A stretch of 64,000 nt of DNA from Elymus sibiricus (GCA_039707655.1 CM077667.1:546324222-546388221); one strand, 5' to 3'; counted from the stretch's first letter, positions 9,714 to 21,828 are shown. The notes: generated by a model from the sequence alone, not told the origin. A program made the numbers and translations.

Positions 9714-11700
9714 TAATCACGTGGCAGTCATGAGACTTTAGGTTCTGGAACTTTTTCTCTGCCATATTTATTATTCCCTTTATATTCGACGAGAAGCCAG
9801 ACGGGTCCTTCATACTGAGCAGGCATTCAAAGAAGATTTCCTTCTCTTCTTTGGTAAGAGCGTAGCTGGCAGGACCTTCATACTGCTTTGGATGCATGCC
9901 GTCTTTTTCGTGCACACGTTGCTGGTCCTCCCGTGCCTCCGGTGTATCTTTTGTCTTCCCATACACGCCCAAGAAGCCTAGCAGGTTCACGCAAAGATTC
10001 TTCGTCACGTGCATCACGTCGATTGCAGAGCGGAACTCTAGGTCTTTCCAATAGGGTAGGTCCCAAAATATAGATTTCTTCTTCCACATGGGTGCGCGTC
10101 CCTCAGCGTCATTCGGAACAGATTGTCCGCCATGACCCTTTCCATAGATTACTTGTAAATCCTTGACCATATTAAGTATGGCATCACCAGTACGGAGGGC
10201 GGGCTTCTTCCGGTGATCTGCCTCACCTTTGAAATGCTTGCCTTTCTTTCTTAAGAGATGGTTGGTCGAAAGAAATCGACGATGTCCTAGGTACACATTC
10301 TTCCTGCATTTGTCCAAATATATACTTTCGGTATCATCTAAACAGTGCGTGCATGCGTGGTATCCCTTCTTTGTCTGTCCTGAAAGGTTACTAAGAGCAG
10401 GCCAATCATTGATGGTTACAAACAGCAACGCATGTAGGTCAAATTCCTCCTGTTTGTGCTCATCCCACACACGTACACCTTTTCCATTCCACAGCTGTAA
10501 AAGTTCTTCAACTAATGGCCTTAGGTACACATCAATGTCGTTGCCGGGTTGCTTAGGGCCATGGATGAGCACTGGCATCATAATGAACTTCCGCTTCATG
10601 CACAACCAAGGAGGAAGGTTATAGATACATAGAGTCACGGGCCAGGTGCTATGATTGCTGCTCAGCTCCCCAAAAGGATTAATGCCATCTGCACTTAAAC
10701 CAAACCATACATTCCATGCGTCACCTGCAAAGTCCCCCCACCTTCTCTCGATTTTTCTCCACTGCGACCCGTCAGCGGGTGCTCTCAACTTCCCGTCTTT
10801 CTTACGGTCTTCCTTGTGCCATCGCATTAACTTGGCATGCTCTTTGTTTCTGAACAGACGTTTCAGCCGTGGTATTATAGGAGCATACCACATCACCTTG
10901 GCAGGAACCCTCTTCCTGGGGCGCTCGCCCTCAACATCACCAGGGTCATCTCGTCTGATCTTATACCGCAATGCATCGCATACCGGGCATGCGTTCAAAT
11001 CCTCGTACTCACCGCGGTAGAGGATGCAGTCATTAGGACATGCATGTATCTTCTGCACCTCCAATCCTAGAGGGCAGAGAACCTTCTTTGCTTCGTACGT
11101 ACTGTCGGACAATTCGTTATCCTTTGGAAGCTTCTTCTTCATTATTTTCAGTAGCGTTCCAAATCCCTTGTCAGATACACCATTGTCTGCCTTCCATTGC
11201 AGCAATTCCAGTGTGGTACCGAGCTTTGTGTTGTCATCTTCGCAATTTGGGTACAACCCTTTTTTATGATCCTCTAACATGCGCTCGAACTTCAACTTCT
11301 CCCTTTCACTTTCGCATCCTCTCTGTGCATCAACAATGACCCGACGAAGATCATCATCGGGCACATCGTCTGGTGCCTCTTGATCTTCAGCTTCCCCCGT
11401 TGCAGTATCACCGTATTCAGGGGGATAGTTGTCATCATCCTCTTCTTCTTCGTTGTCTTCCATCATAACCCCTCTTTCTCCGTGCTTGGTCCAAACATTA
11501 TAGTGTGGCATGAAACCCTTCTCAATCAGGTGGATGTGAAGCGTTCTCGAGTCAGAGTGAGACTTCGTATTCCCACAGACAGTACATGGACAATACATAA
11601 AACCATTCTGCTTGTTTGCCTCAGCCACTTCGAGAAAATTATGCATGCCATAAATGTACTCGGAGGTGCGTCGGTCACCGTACATCCATTGCCGGTTCAT
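9714..11700 (-). pseudogene. tnp2: TNP2 transposase of CACTA B, cut by element A
   Basis: An open frame from ATG 11700 (MNRQWMYGDRRTSEY) for about 662 codons to the insertion point. It runs closely parallel to the TNP2 of element A: transposase-associated N-terminus, acidic linker, NDWPALSNLSGQ and ACTHC landmarks, and LLGFLGVYGKTKDT. It stops at SHDCHVI, where A continues with a DUF4218-like block. The remaining C-terminus of B is outside the window. No stop or frameshift is present before the break, so B was probably intact when A jumped in. It cannot make a full protein now. Confidence 0.9.
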
Positions 11701-11898
11701 CTGCGTGCATTATATAATTAAGTGTATCAAAAACCATTACAGAACATCATGAATAGAGAAGTGACCAAATTAATGCAAGTTCATCATCACATTAAAACCA
11801 AAGTACAGTAGTGATCAAATGTTATTACTGAAAAAATAAATACATAAAGTTCATACATATATAGTTCTCTTAGAACAACATATAGCTCTCTAGAGCAT

Positions 11899-12354
11899 CT
11901 AATTAAAACATACATTGAAACTATGAAAAACAACAACAAATGCGATCATAATCGCAACTAAGGTAACAATTGATCCAACGGCATAATGATACCAAGCCTC
12001 ATTATGAATGGCATATTTTCTAATCTTTCTAATCTTCAAGCGCATTGCATCCATCTTGATCTTGTGATCATCGACGACATCGGCAACATGCAACTCCAAT
12101 TCCATCTTCTCCTCCTCAATTCTTTTCAATTTTTTCTTCAAGTAATTGTTTTCTTTTTCAACTAAATTTAACCTCTCGACAAGAGGGTCGGTTGGAATTT
12201 CCGGTTCACATACCTCCTAGATAAAAACATCTATGTCACGTTGGTCGGCATAATTGTCATAAACACTAAATGAAACAAATCATAATAAAAGATAATATAC
12301 CACATCCGAATCATAGACAGGACGAGGGCCAACGGGGGCGGATACCAAAGTCAT
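11899..12354 (-). CDS. Small coiled-coil, tail-anchored protein of CACTA B
   Basis: Two exons on the minus strand: 12354-12301 (18 codons, starting MTLVSAPVGPRP) and 12216-11899, with a GT-AG intron, giving 123 residues. Residues about 25-85 form a charged helix with heptad spacing (repeated KKKLKR, EEEKMELEL). Residues 97-118 (AVGSIVTLVAIMIAFVVV and on) form one hydrophobic helix close to the C-terminus, as in tail-anchored membrane proteins. The same gene, with the same intron position and a matching 5'-UTR intron, stands upstream of TNP2 in element A, where it is frameshifted. This copy is intact. It does not match any CACTA protein function I know. A membrane- or nuclear-envelope-anchored partner of the transposition proteins is one guess. 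Confidence 0.75.
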
Positions 12355-12359
12355 GGCAC

Positions 12360-12930
12360 TATATAATAACAAACAATAATAAAAGTAAGAAAATTATACA
12401 AGTATCTATCTAAATCATACAAGTAAGAATTTTTTATTTTAAAAAGAAGATAAGAACAAGAGGCTCACCACGGTGGTGCCGGCGACGAGATCGGCGCGGG
12501 CGATCGACGGCGGTGAGGACGGGGACGGGGACGGCACCCTACACATGTGCAGACTCTAAGAAGTTAATTTCAGCTCAAATTGTGCATCTAAATCAAAAGA
12601 ACTCCCACATACACTCCTCCACTAAAACCCACAAACCACTCTACTTCTACAGCATTTGAAATGAGCTAAACTAGCAGTGAGAGATGAAACGATGAAGTTG
12701 CTAACCTTTTAGAACACTTGTGTAGTTGGTGCACCGCCAAACCTAGACAGATCTTGGGGAAAATGTAGCTTGGAGGTCGAGCTTGGAGAGGAGAAAACTT
12801 AAGTGTGGCTCGGGCATTTCATCAAACATCTCATGTGCATAGGAGGTGAGAACAGAGTAGCACAAACCTCCCACCCTTCCACGGCCAAAAATCAGAGGAG
12901 ATGGGGCGGGGGGGGGGGGTGGATATATAT
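12360..12930 (-). promoter_or_regulatory. Leader and promoter region of CACTA B
   Basis: On the minus strand a GC-rich exon-like stretch (about 12545-12470) ends in GTG|GTGAGCC, a splice donor for a 5'-UTR intron leading to the small gene. The same arrangement is seen in element A at 455-630. A TATATATAGG stretch near 12921-12932 could be a TATA box. Position and conservation between the two elements support a shared promoter and leader; no transcript evidence. Confidence 0.45.
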
Positions 12931-12934
12931 AGGC

Positions 12935-13230
12935 AAAACTTTAGCCCCGGTTTGTGTCTAAAACCGGGACTAAAGGCCAACCTTTAGTCCCGGTTCCAGC
13001 CACCAACCGGGACTAAAGGGGCTGCGCCAGGAGCGAGGCCCTTTAGTCCCGGTTCGTGTCTGGAACCGGGACTAAAGGTCCCTTTTGAACAGGGACTGAT
13101 GCCTGCCGAGCCCCGACCGGCGCCCTAGCCGCTCGAACCGGGACTAATGCTCACATTAGTCCCGGTTCGTAATGCAACCGGGACTATTGTGTAGATCGGG
13201 CTGGGATCAAAGCCCTGTTTTCTACTAGTG
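12935..13230. repeat. Subterminal repeats and terminus of CACTA B
   Basis: At least eight TTTAGTCCCGGTT units, forward and reverse, several as hairpins (for example 12971-13018 and 13041-13078). The terminus TTTTCTACTAGTG ends at 13230. A run of G at about 12906-12919 precedes the array. Confidence 0.88.
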
Positions 13231-14540
13231 CAAGCTCCGACGAGGCTAATCCACTTCAGTGACATGTCTTTTTTCTGATGAAGCTGCCCATATCTTGCCG
13301 GGCACCGACGAGGAGAAGGCAAGCCACCATGTCCGATACCGACGAGGCGGACACCACCAGGCCGAGCACCGACGAGGTGAAGGCCGCCCATCCGTCTGGG
13401 CCGACGAGGCCAGGCATCTTCATCATCGGACATCGACAAGCAGGAGGGATACGGCCAAGCATCGCCGGAGCGACGGACGTACCGCTCCACCCCGCTATTC
13501 CGCCACATCATCACCATCGTCTACACCGAGCACTTGGAGAAGACGAGACTTAAAGACGATGACCATTGCAGCAGCTTAATCGGAGGTGGTCGGCGACTCC
13601 GACTCGTGTACGTAATTAACCGGGAGCTTTCCGAGGCCCCGTGAACCAGAATTTCACAATCGCCCAAGTCATATCGGCCGTGCTAGCAGGCCACGGAGCG
13701 CTTATGTAAAGGGATCATGTAATTTGTTTCTCCGATGTGAGACTAATAAAATACAAGTTTCCCTATATTTTATTTGTGTACTTAGTACACTGTCACACCC
13801 GCAATGTTTATTCATTGTTTTTATTATTTCTCGTGTCAAACAGGTAGTAATGCACTAGAGCACATGATCATCCCATTTTGCCATGCCATGCATTGTGTTG
13901 CATTTTGTTTGCTCCGTTATTTATTTGTTTCCTCCTCCTTCCTTCTTCCCAGTAGACCCCGAGACCGCTGTAGCTCCTGAAGACGGCTACGTTCCCGATG
14001 ATCAGTTCTCTTCAGCAGAGCTTCTAGGCAAGCAACCCACCCTTGATCATTTCGATATTGCCCATTCTTTCTCTCTATTTCTTGCATTAGAGTAGTGATT
14101 CAGTTGTTGTTGCCGATAGATCCTATTCTGATGCATAGCCTATTTTTGTAAACTGATATTGATACTTTACCTGCTATCCTATTATGCCTAGTTTAGATAT
14201 GCTGGTGTCCTATCAGTGGCCCTACACCCTTGTCTGTTTGCCATGCTATACTATCGGGGCGTGATCCCTTTGGGCGATGATCACGGATATACTTTATACT
14301 AATACACTATACATGTTCATATTAAAGTCGGGTCGGCTCGGAGAGCACCCGCGAGAGATTCTTTGAGTCGGATCGACAAGGCAGGCGGAGACCATCCAGA
14401 GAGTGGTGGGCCTTGGCCCTGGTCGTCTTCCGCGAGTACTTAACAATAACACACTAACGAGTTCAGGGTATTTGATCCGAGACTGCCACTGGCATATACG
14501 CACTAACCGCCGCGCGGGATAATGGTTTATGGGGCCCTCG
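13231..14540. other. Unclassified repeat-like sequence
   Basis: 13231-13780 is GC-rich with repeated CCGACGAGG phrases and no convincing frame, ending in a plant-like 3' sequence (AATAAAATACAAG at about 13745). 13781-14540 has the texture of Triticeae repeats (long runs without splice signals or coding bias). I could not assign either to an element family or find termini. Confidence 0.35.
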
Positions 14541-15790
14541 GTTTTAGGAGATATGCCCTAGAGGCAATAATAACTGTTGTTAAATATCTTCAAGTTTGTA
14601 ATTGATGTTTATGTTTCATGCTATAACTGCAAAGATTCTCGTGTCTACAATAACCACGAGGCTCAGAGATAAACTCATGTGCATGTGTGGAATAATACAG
14701 TGAAATGTATTCCTAGTCATGCCTCTAAGACTAGCATGGGCATGCCTATGCCGGCAATTTTGAGGACACAATGTTAGAAGAACACTTGTGTTGAATCGAC
14801 CCAAATTGATGTTATGATATGAGATACATTCATCACAAGTTAATGGTTAATAACACAGAGAAAGTTAGCGTTTGCATAATTCCTTAGACCATGAGAGTAT
14901 CGAGTTCCTTCGTACTTGCTTCGTGAACTTTGAGGTTTGTTAAACGTCATCTGTAACAGGGTGGCTATTACGGCGGCTTACGGGTTCACGAAAAAGTATG
15001 ACAAGGAACTAGGTAGCTCAAGATTGGGATTTGCTCCTCCGTCGATGGAGAGATATTCTTAGGGCCCTCTCGGTGTTACGGTATCCATCATCGTCTAGCC
15101 AGACACAATGTGATTTGATCACAGGGATGCCGGAACATGGGAACGAGAAGACAGAATAAAAACCGGTAACGAGGTAATTGGCATAGTGAACAAGTGTTGA
15201 TTCACGGGGATGCCATTAGGTCTCACCTTGGGCATTTGTAACATATCGCGAAGCAACAGGAACAGCATTCGGTAACTGCAGGTTCGCTCGAATAATTATT
15301 CGTGTGGGTATAGGGATCAATATGGATGTCCACGGTTCCGCTATTGATCATTGATCGGAAAATGTTCCGGTCATGTCTATACTTCACCGAACCTACATGG
15401 TCACACACTTAAGGGTCATCTATCTGCTGAATACTAGTCAGGAGTCAGAGAAAAAGTCACCGGAAAAGTTTCAGAGACACTGGAATAGTTCCAGAGAGAA
15501 AGTCAATGAAAAAGTTTCGGAGACGACGAAAAAGTTTCAGAGAGAAAACCGGAAGTGTTTCGGAGTAACCGGAAATGATTCGGAGAAAAATCATCCTACC
15601 GGAAATGTTTCGGAATGCGTCTAGAATTATTTTAGGGGGTGCCGGAAATGTTCTGGAGCTTCGGGAATTTTTTAGGATAAAATGGTCACAGAAAAATATT
15701 TCATGAATAGTGGCAACACTATTATGAATAGTGGCAACACTATTATGAATAGTGGGATGAATAGAGAAAACACTATTAGGGGATGATATG
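14541..15790. mobile_element. Degraded Copia-like LTR
   Basis: Bases 14549-14570 read GAGATATGCCCTAGAGGC, close to the start of Angela/BARE-type Copia LTRs (compare 57260-57284 on the minus strand). Many CCGGAA(A)NGTTTCGG-type units at 15460-15650 are also typical of such LTRs. The expected TG start is not intact. Near 15706-15775 a unit of about 21 bases (ACTATTATGAATAGTGGCAAC) is repeated about three times. No matching second LTR or coding region was found, so this is a solo or truncated LTR. Confidence 0.5.
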
Positions 15791-17880
15791 ATGCAGGCCC
15801 CCCAAGAAAGCCCGAGTCGATCCAAATCCGGGAAAAACAAAAGGCGCCGACTCCTTCCAAGTCAAAAGTGCCTGTCAAGAAGACTACTAGCAAACCCCAG
15901 AAATCAACAGCACTGCCAAAACTGAAGAAGACCATGCCCATCGCTAGTCAAAAGTAAGCGAATCCAACTAAAAAATTCAATTCTAGAATGCCGAGCAAAC
16001 TCTTATCCTCTTTTTCTCAAATTTGTAGAGCCGCTCCTGCCATGAGCTTTGCAAGCCATACAACAGAAAGTGTGGTTCCGAAATCCGGGCGGGCACTTGA
16101 CTCGGACGCGGTGTCCTCTAGAGGTACGTGGCTTCCTGATGTTTTATCCCGAGTGAAAGGATAAATCATTATCTTTGCTGATAAGACAATTGTTGTTGTA
16201 GCCAAGGAGATTTCTGCTGTCCCTGAAGAGAATGTGCAGACCGAGCCATCTATACCGGATCCGAGTGTTGATGTAGTTCGTGATGTTGAGGCCAATCCCT
16301 CAAGTCCTGGGCAAATCCCCACTGCCGTGGATGTTCCACCATAAACTGCTCCCATCCTATCTGAGATCAACCCAAGTGGTCAGGAGCCGGCGCCGACTGA
16401 GCATGAGCAAGCTGGTCCAAGCACCTTGGTCGTGGTGCCAGCCGACCAGAACCAAACACCTCCTGGGCCGTCAACGTTGTTTCCGGTGGCTAGAACGCCA
16501 GAGCAAGAAGTGACCGACAACAAAGAGGCGATGCTGCAAGTTGAACTGATGGAGTCGCAGCTAGGAGAGCCGAACAAGACCGCTGGAGTCCTCAAATCAA
16601 ACATCTGCGTAAGTACTAGAGTAAGTGTCATGCATTTTCATTTGGATGATTGGCTCATTTTTCTCGGTCGGATTGCCAAAACCGACCGGAACGATTTAGG
16701 TTTTTCTTCCAGTGGGGGCACGAACAGTGCACCCACTGGGTGTAGCCCCCGAGACTCTAAGTGACTGCTTGCAAACAGTTGGAGTCTCAAATAATCTGTG
16801 CTGATCTTTACTTTTATCTTTGCTTGTGCAGAAAACCTGTAAATTGGGCTCCAAATACCAAGAACTGCAGAAAGAGATGGAAAAGATGCGCCGGGAGCTT
16901 GAAAAGGAGCTGAAGCTGGTCAAGTAGCGAAGCAGCTATCCGCCAAAGTTGCTGAAGCAGCTATCCGGCTGACAGATCGCGCTCAAGTAGCGAAAAACAA
17001 TCTATTCCGAGTGAAGCAGGTCACAGAGAAGATCAATGAATCACTGTGGCCTGAAGAAGCATTCGATGATGATTCGCCCTCTTGCCTGAGCCAACTTGCA
17101 AAGGCGCCAGCCCAGGTGACCAGATGGAAGAAATCAGCTACCCGCTGCGGAGCTGATGTCGCTTTGGCTCTGACCCGGACACATTTTTCAAAAATCAAGG
17201 ATGAAGATCTTCAACTGGTAGGAGGTCGGAATCCATGTGGCAAAGACTTCACGATCCACATGCCGACCTTCATGGAAGCCGCCAGCAAGACTGCCTCCTT
17301 CATTGACCTGGACACCTTCGTCAAGCCTACCAGAGTGCCATATACTCCGGAAGATGAGCCCAAGGAAGAGAGAGAGGAAGATAACGAGTGAAAAATTGTC
17401 AAGTTAATTTGCCTCGGTATGCCAAGTGAACTAGTAAACTTTAAGCCCGACTGAGCGGTGGTGCTCTAAACTACTTGGTTGTTTTACTTAAATACTTGAA
17501 TCCGAATAAATTTGCTTTGTTATTTTGGCTCATTCTTCTTTGATTCTTTTGCAATCGGGTCTATTGACAGTCGGGTTTACTCAACTTTAGATTTTTTGCC
17601 AACTAGGCAGACATGCTGCGGCTAAGTTGGAGACAAAAAACTAGCTCTGTAAAACCGACTGACTTGATCAATCCTCTTGCTAAGAAAGAAAGAAAAATAA
17701 GTCAGGAATGAAACCAACTGGCTTCACACCCACTGGGTGAAACTTAGAAGAATCACCCAAAGTGTGGCGTAGCCCCGAGTGTGGCGGAGCCATGTATGGC
17801 GTAACCCCCGAGTATGGCGTAGCCCCCGAGTGTGGCCTATCCCCCGAGAATATTGCGACTCATTTGGGATAACTTACAAT
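15790..17880 (+). mobile_element. Gypsy extra-ORF remnant
   Basis: Exon-like pieces on the + strand: a Lys/Pro-rich stretch at 15800-15955 followed by GTAAGC, further pieces at about 16027-16122 and 16200-16610, and a longer frame at 17011-17391 (MKQVTEKINESLW ... EEREEDNE). The mix of basic, Pro-rich and coiled-coil segments followed by a helical C-terminal block resembles the additional ORF of Tat-lineage Gypsy elements, as also in element G (39909-43514). At 17760-17850 a GTAGCCCCCGAGTGTGGC phrase is repeated four times. No pol gene or LTR is present; it is a fragment. Confidence 0.5.
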
Positions 17881-17899
17881 ATTCATTCAGTAAAGTAGA

Positions 17900-18413
17900 A
17901 GCAATAAGCACGGAACTTCTAAATTTTATTCATCGAGACGGACTTGGAACAAAGAGTTTAGTTTATGCTATCGCAAACAGTTAGGGCAAAACACATGTGT
18001 GTGGAAGGTTATGCTATCGCACACAGTCTTAGGGTTAACTGTCTGTGATGGAAAATATATCTCACACAGTGATTCACAACCAAAATGTCTGTACGAACTT
18101 ATGTGTCGAATGAATCACTTCATCACAGACAATTGACTTGTAGAAACCGTTTGTTATCAGGTACACACGGTTCTCATAGGTAAACCATGTGCGATAGTTA
18201 GACACTTCGCACACGATTGATTGAGTAGAACTGTGTGCAGGATATCACACACAATTTCCCTTTCTTGGTCATGCGCGATGGACAACTGATCGTCCACGTT
18301 TAGTTTTCGGGGACACGTTTTTATTTTTCTACCGTGGCGATGTTGTCATTGCACACAGTCCATTCCCATCGTGTGTGATTGGGGGGCTTAATAGCCCCAT
18401 TGTGTACTAGTGC
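17900..18413 (-). mobile_element. CACTA-like terminus
   Basis: Read on the minus strand from 18413, the sequence begins CACTAGTACACAATGGGG and then shows repeated TGTGTGCGATAGC / TCGCACAC units in both orientations to about 17960. These are arranged like the subterminal repeats of a CACTA element, but of a different family from A and B. No partner terminus was found to the left, so it is a truncated end or a short non-autonomous copy. Confidence 0.55.
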
Positions 18414-19323
18414 GGGTTGTTTTGCTCATGACGATGAAGCTTATCCCCCATTGTCTCATTGGCCCACCTTGACCCCTGTTATTTTGGGGTCATATCCTCC
18501 TTACGAGATAGCGGAAGTAGCATTAGCGGGAAAAGTAAGCTCCTTTTGAAGCCTTCTCTTTCGTAACCTTTGATTAGTTCCTTAGATGCCCTTAGGGAAT
18601 GTAGGCGTTGCGAGGCGGAAAGTGATATCTTTGTAGGTTTCGAAAATATGCAAAGAAGGCGATATCTTTGCGGAGCTTCGACGATTCAAAGACCAAAGTG
18701 AGATGGCGATTTCATCGAAATCAACAGTGATGGTGCATACAATGCAGAGTGGAACAGAAAGATGGAGGCTCTGTGCACAACCATGGGACACCTGAGCAGT
18801 CCGAGTATTGAGTGCTTTGGTGTGTCATCTCGAACAAAGTGTGATTATTGAGAGCATGAAGGATGCAAGTTGCCAATTGCTAAACTTTAAGTTGATGTGA
18901 TGTCATAGATGTTGTAATATGGTAGCCCACACATACGCTTGGACGGTGGGTGGGACGTGAGCTGAACAATGAACCAAATAGGTGTTGAATGCAAAACGCT
19001 TGCATTTTGAAAAGAAAAGACTCTGGATTATCTATCTAGTTTTGAAAAGCTCGGCATGGAATTCAGTTTTCTTTGTCCTTTTTGTTCAAAAATTAAGTTT
19101 GTTTTCCTTGATGAAGAGGGTCAAAATAACTTTGGCAAGTGTAGTCGGCAACAAGGGTTGGGGGTCCGCCGACTCCACCAAAGTTTTAGTTTTTTTACCG
19201 AACAGCCCCTCCTCCTTTGGTCCTTCCCCCCTCCCTCTCTCTCTCTCTCGCTTCGGTGCTACTCCGGCGGCGGCGGCAGCGGCGGCGGCGGCGAGGGAGA
19301 CACACAGAAGAAGAAGAAGAAGG
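18414..19323. other. Sequence upstream of LTN1, including its 5' UTR
   Basis: 18414-18960 shows no gene or clear repeat. 19190-19323 is a pyrimidine-rich stretch with a (CT)n run at 19233-19250, then GGCGGCGG and GAAGAAGAAG repeats just before the LTN1 start codon. This is a typical grass 5' UTR. Confidence 0.5.
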
Positions 19324-21828
19324 ATGGGGAAGAGCAAAGGCCGGGCGTCCAGCAGCGGCCTGGCGGCGTCTCTGCTGCCCGACGCGCAGGGCGCCGCCGT
19401 CTCAGCCGTCGGATTCGGGGGCTATCAGGGCGCCTACCGCGTCGAGCCCACCGCCCTACCTCCCTCCGACGACCCCGATGCCCCAGTCCGCCTGCCCCCC
19501 GTACGTCTCCTCTGCTCTCCTCTCTTCTTGTAAACCCTACCTCGCTCCTGCTGCTGCTGCTGTTGCTGTTGCCGTATCACTACTCTAGGGTTTCGATTGA
19601 TTCGCTCGCTCTCGACTAGAGTTCACTTAGGGTCTTTCTTGTTTGTTTCAAATCATGCAGGATGTGGACGGTGAAGTGCTGCAGCACCTCAGGAGGCTCG
19701 GCCGAAAAGATCCCACCACCAAGGTCTCCCTCCCTCCCTCCTGCTTCTGCCATTATTACCTAGCTGCATCCTATGCCGATTCTTATCTCTTATTTCCCCT
19801 AAATCATTGCTATCTATCACCAGCAACTTGACACGTATTTCTCTCTTCTTCAATTCAATTCAATTTAATGCAGCTCAAGGCATTATCTACGCTCTCCATG
19901 CTATTTGCACAACAACCTGCCGACCAAGTTGTGCATATTGTTCCCCAATGGGCAAGATAATGTTCCCCGCTTGCTCTCTTTCCCTTGCGTCACATAGTAT
20001 ATTCTTATACATGGTCCTCATTCCAGCATTAATTCTAGGACTGATTCCTGCAAAAATATTTATATGAGGATATGCCAAATGCCAAGCTAGTCTTCTTTCC
20101 GCAACACAACACATAATTTTAACTCTTTCACACAATTCAATCATGTAGTAAAACATTACTGTAGAAGATTAGCATCTATCTGCCTTTGTCATTCGTTTTC
20201 TATTCTCCCTGGTAAGCTTGAATAGCTGCTAGTAATGGATACAAGGACGAAATGCACAGTTTCTTCTTGTTAGGTGCTTTGATCAAGTGTTTGGTGACAG
20301 GGTATTGTTTTATTCTGTTCGTTTGATGTAATCGTACATACATTTATTTCATTTCATGCCTATGCCTTTTCCAGAAAATATGCACCGACCCTACTATAAT
20401 CTACCTTCGTCATTTTATTTTATAGGCCTTCGAGTACAAGAGGCTGCTGCTTGATTATAACAGAGCCGTTCGTCGTCGTGCTACTAGTGATACCATGTCT
20501 AGCCTAGTCACCGCAGGCAAGTATGACCATTTCCTTTCTATTCAACTTCTTGATATGCAAGTGCTTTTATCTTTACTGTCATGTCATGTGGCTTTGGGTT
20601 CACTTATTAAAGGCCTTATGCTCAAAATTCTGTTTATTCCCTCCGTTTCCATAAACGTGACGCTGTTTTGTTTCTAAATACTTGACACATACAAGTTCCA
20701 GGGCATTATCCTAAACCCCTGCTAAGATTTATCCATCTCCGCTACCTTGTTACTTGTGCTTGGGATGTTACTGAAGGGTATTTGGGCCAGCATATATAAA
20801 TAACATGGTCACTTAAATATGCGTGTTTACTCAAAACTGACAAATATCTAGAAACAGAGTAAATGTACTTTGCAAATTCTGTCGATCTTTAATGGTTATG
20901 GATATTTGAACCGACTGTTTCAGGAAGGGTCTAGCTCCGCATCTCAAGTCTCTGATGGGTCCTTGGTGGTTTTCTCAGTTTGACCCTGCTGCTGTGGTTG
21001 CACAGGCTGCTCGTCGTTCGTTCGAGGTGCTGCATATATATGATGATCTTTCCTTTAGCTGGTTGACGATCCATCTGGATTTTGCATTCATTTTCAGCTG
21101 CGATGCTTTTCTGCAGTAAACTAAAACCCACTTTTCATGAATGAATTTTGTGTCAATCAACTACCAAATATTCGCCCTTGATGCAGTAGCAATAATTTAG
21201 GCTCATATTCAAACCTAGTTTGGGCATGTTGGCTTAACCAGTTCATATGCTTTTCTTAAATAAAATGTTTGGGGACACTCAGATTTTTTCCAGAAATGCT
21301 AGAGCTCAAATATCCAAACATAGCTAACATGCTGGCTGTTTAGCCTGATTGGCATAGCTTACTGTTATTGTTAAACTGAATAGCTAGTATATGTTGCTTT
21401 TTGACCCGCCCTGTGGCCTGCACATAAAACACAAGCGTTAGTCACCTTTAAACTGAAATACTCTTCAGTTAGTTCATGATTTATTTTCTGTGCAGGCCAC
21501 AATTGGTCATATTTTTGGATGAAATTTTCTAGGTTCACATATTTTAATGCACTGTATGCATGAATAGTATAATCTTTGAAGACATTTGGATGCCTCAACA
21601 GGGTATGGTGTGCACCTGTACGGCTGTACCCATGCGCATATATGACTTTCTAACATTTTTCTACTCTATTTGTAGGCAGCATTCCCACAATCGGACAGAA
21701 GGTTGGATGCTTTAATGCTGTGTGTGAAGGAGACGTTTGTATACCTAAATGAGAATCTGAAGCTAACAACACAAGCTTTATCTGACAAGGTTACACCGAC
21801 AGATGAATTAGAAGATATGCATCAGCGG
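19324..21828 (+). pseudogene. LTN1: Listerin E3 ubiquitin ligase (LTN1), N-terminal fragment
   Basis: Six exons join in frame: 19324-19500, 19661-19723, 19874-19951, 20426-20520, 20924-21026 and 21676-21828, encoding 223 residues from the start MGKSKGRASSSG. Recognised Listerin landmarks are SVGFGGY-like [62 protein letters not shown] and RRLDALMLCVKETF. Listerin is the ligase of ribosome-associated quality control; it ubiquitinates nascent chains on stalled 60S subunits. The plant protein is about 1,900 residues, with HEAT repeats and a C-terminal RING. Here the reading ends at the donor after EDMHQR and no later exon is found before unrelated genes and transposons. Intron 3 has a GC donor. 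No stop or frameshift within the six exons, so the truncation is recent or the piece is a duplicated fragment. Confidence 0.85.

Larger units (their letters stand above)
9714..13230 (-). mobile_element. CACTA transposon B, 5' part, interrupted by element A
   Basis: Read on the minus strand, it begins at 13230 with CACTAGTAGAAAACAGGG, followed by TTTAGTCCCGGTT-type subterminal repeats (12935-13200). Next come an intron-containing leader, a small coiled-coil gene and a TNP2 gene that is cut at 9714 by element A. The other half of B must lie left of the window, beyond A. Its subterminal unit (CCCGGTT) differs from A's (ACCGGTT), so the two are related but distinct families. CAA at 13231-13233 is the candidate outer target triplet. 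Confidence 0.9.

Noticed and set aside
14541..15790. A second full-length Angela-type element
   Set aside because: Only one degraded LTR-like stretch; no partner LTR, primer site or pol nearby.
20505..20527. A second GC donor (CAG|GCAAGT) at the end of LTN1 exon 4
   Set aside because: It would put the next exon out of frame; GT at 20521 gives the in-frame join [10 protein letters not shown].
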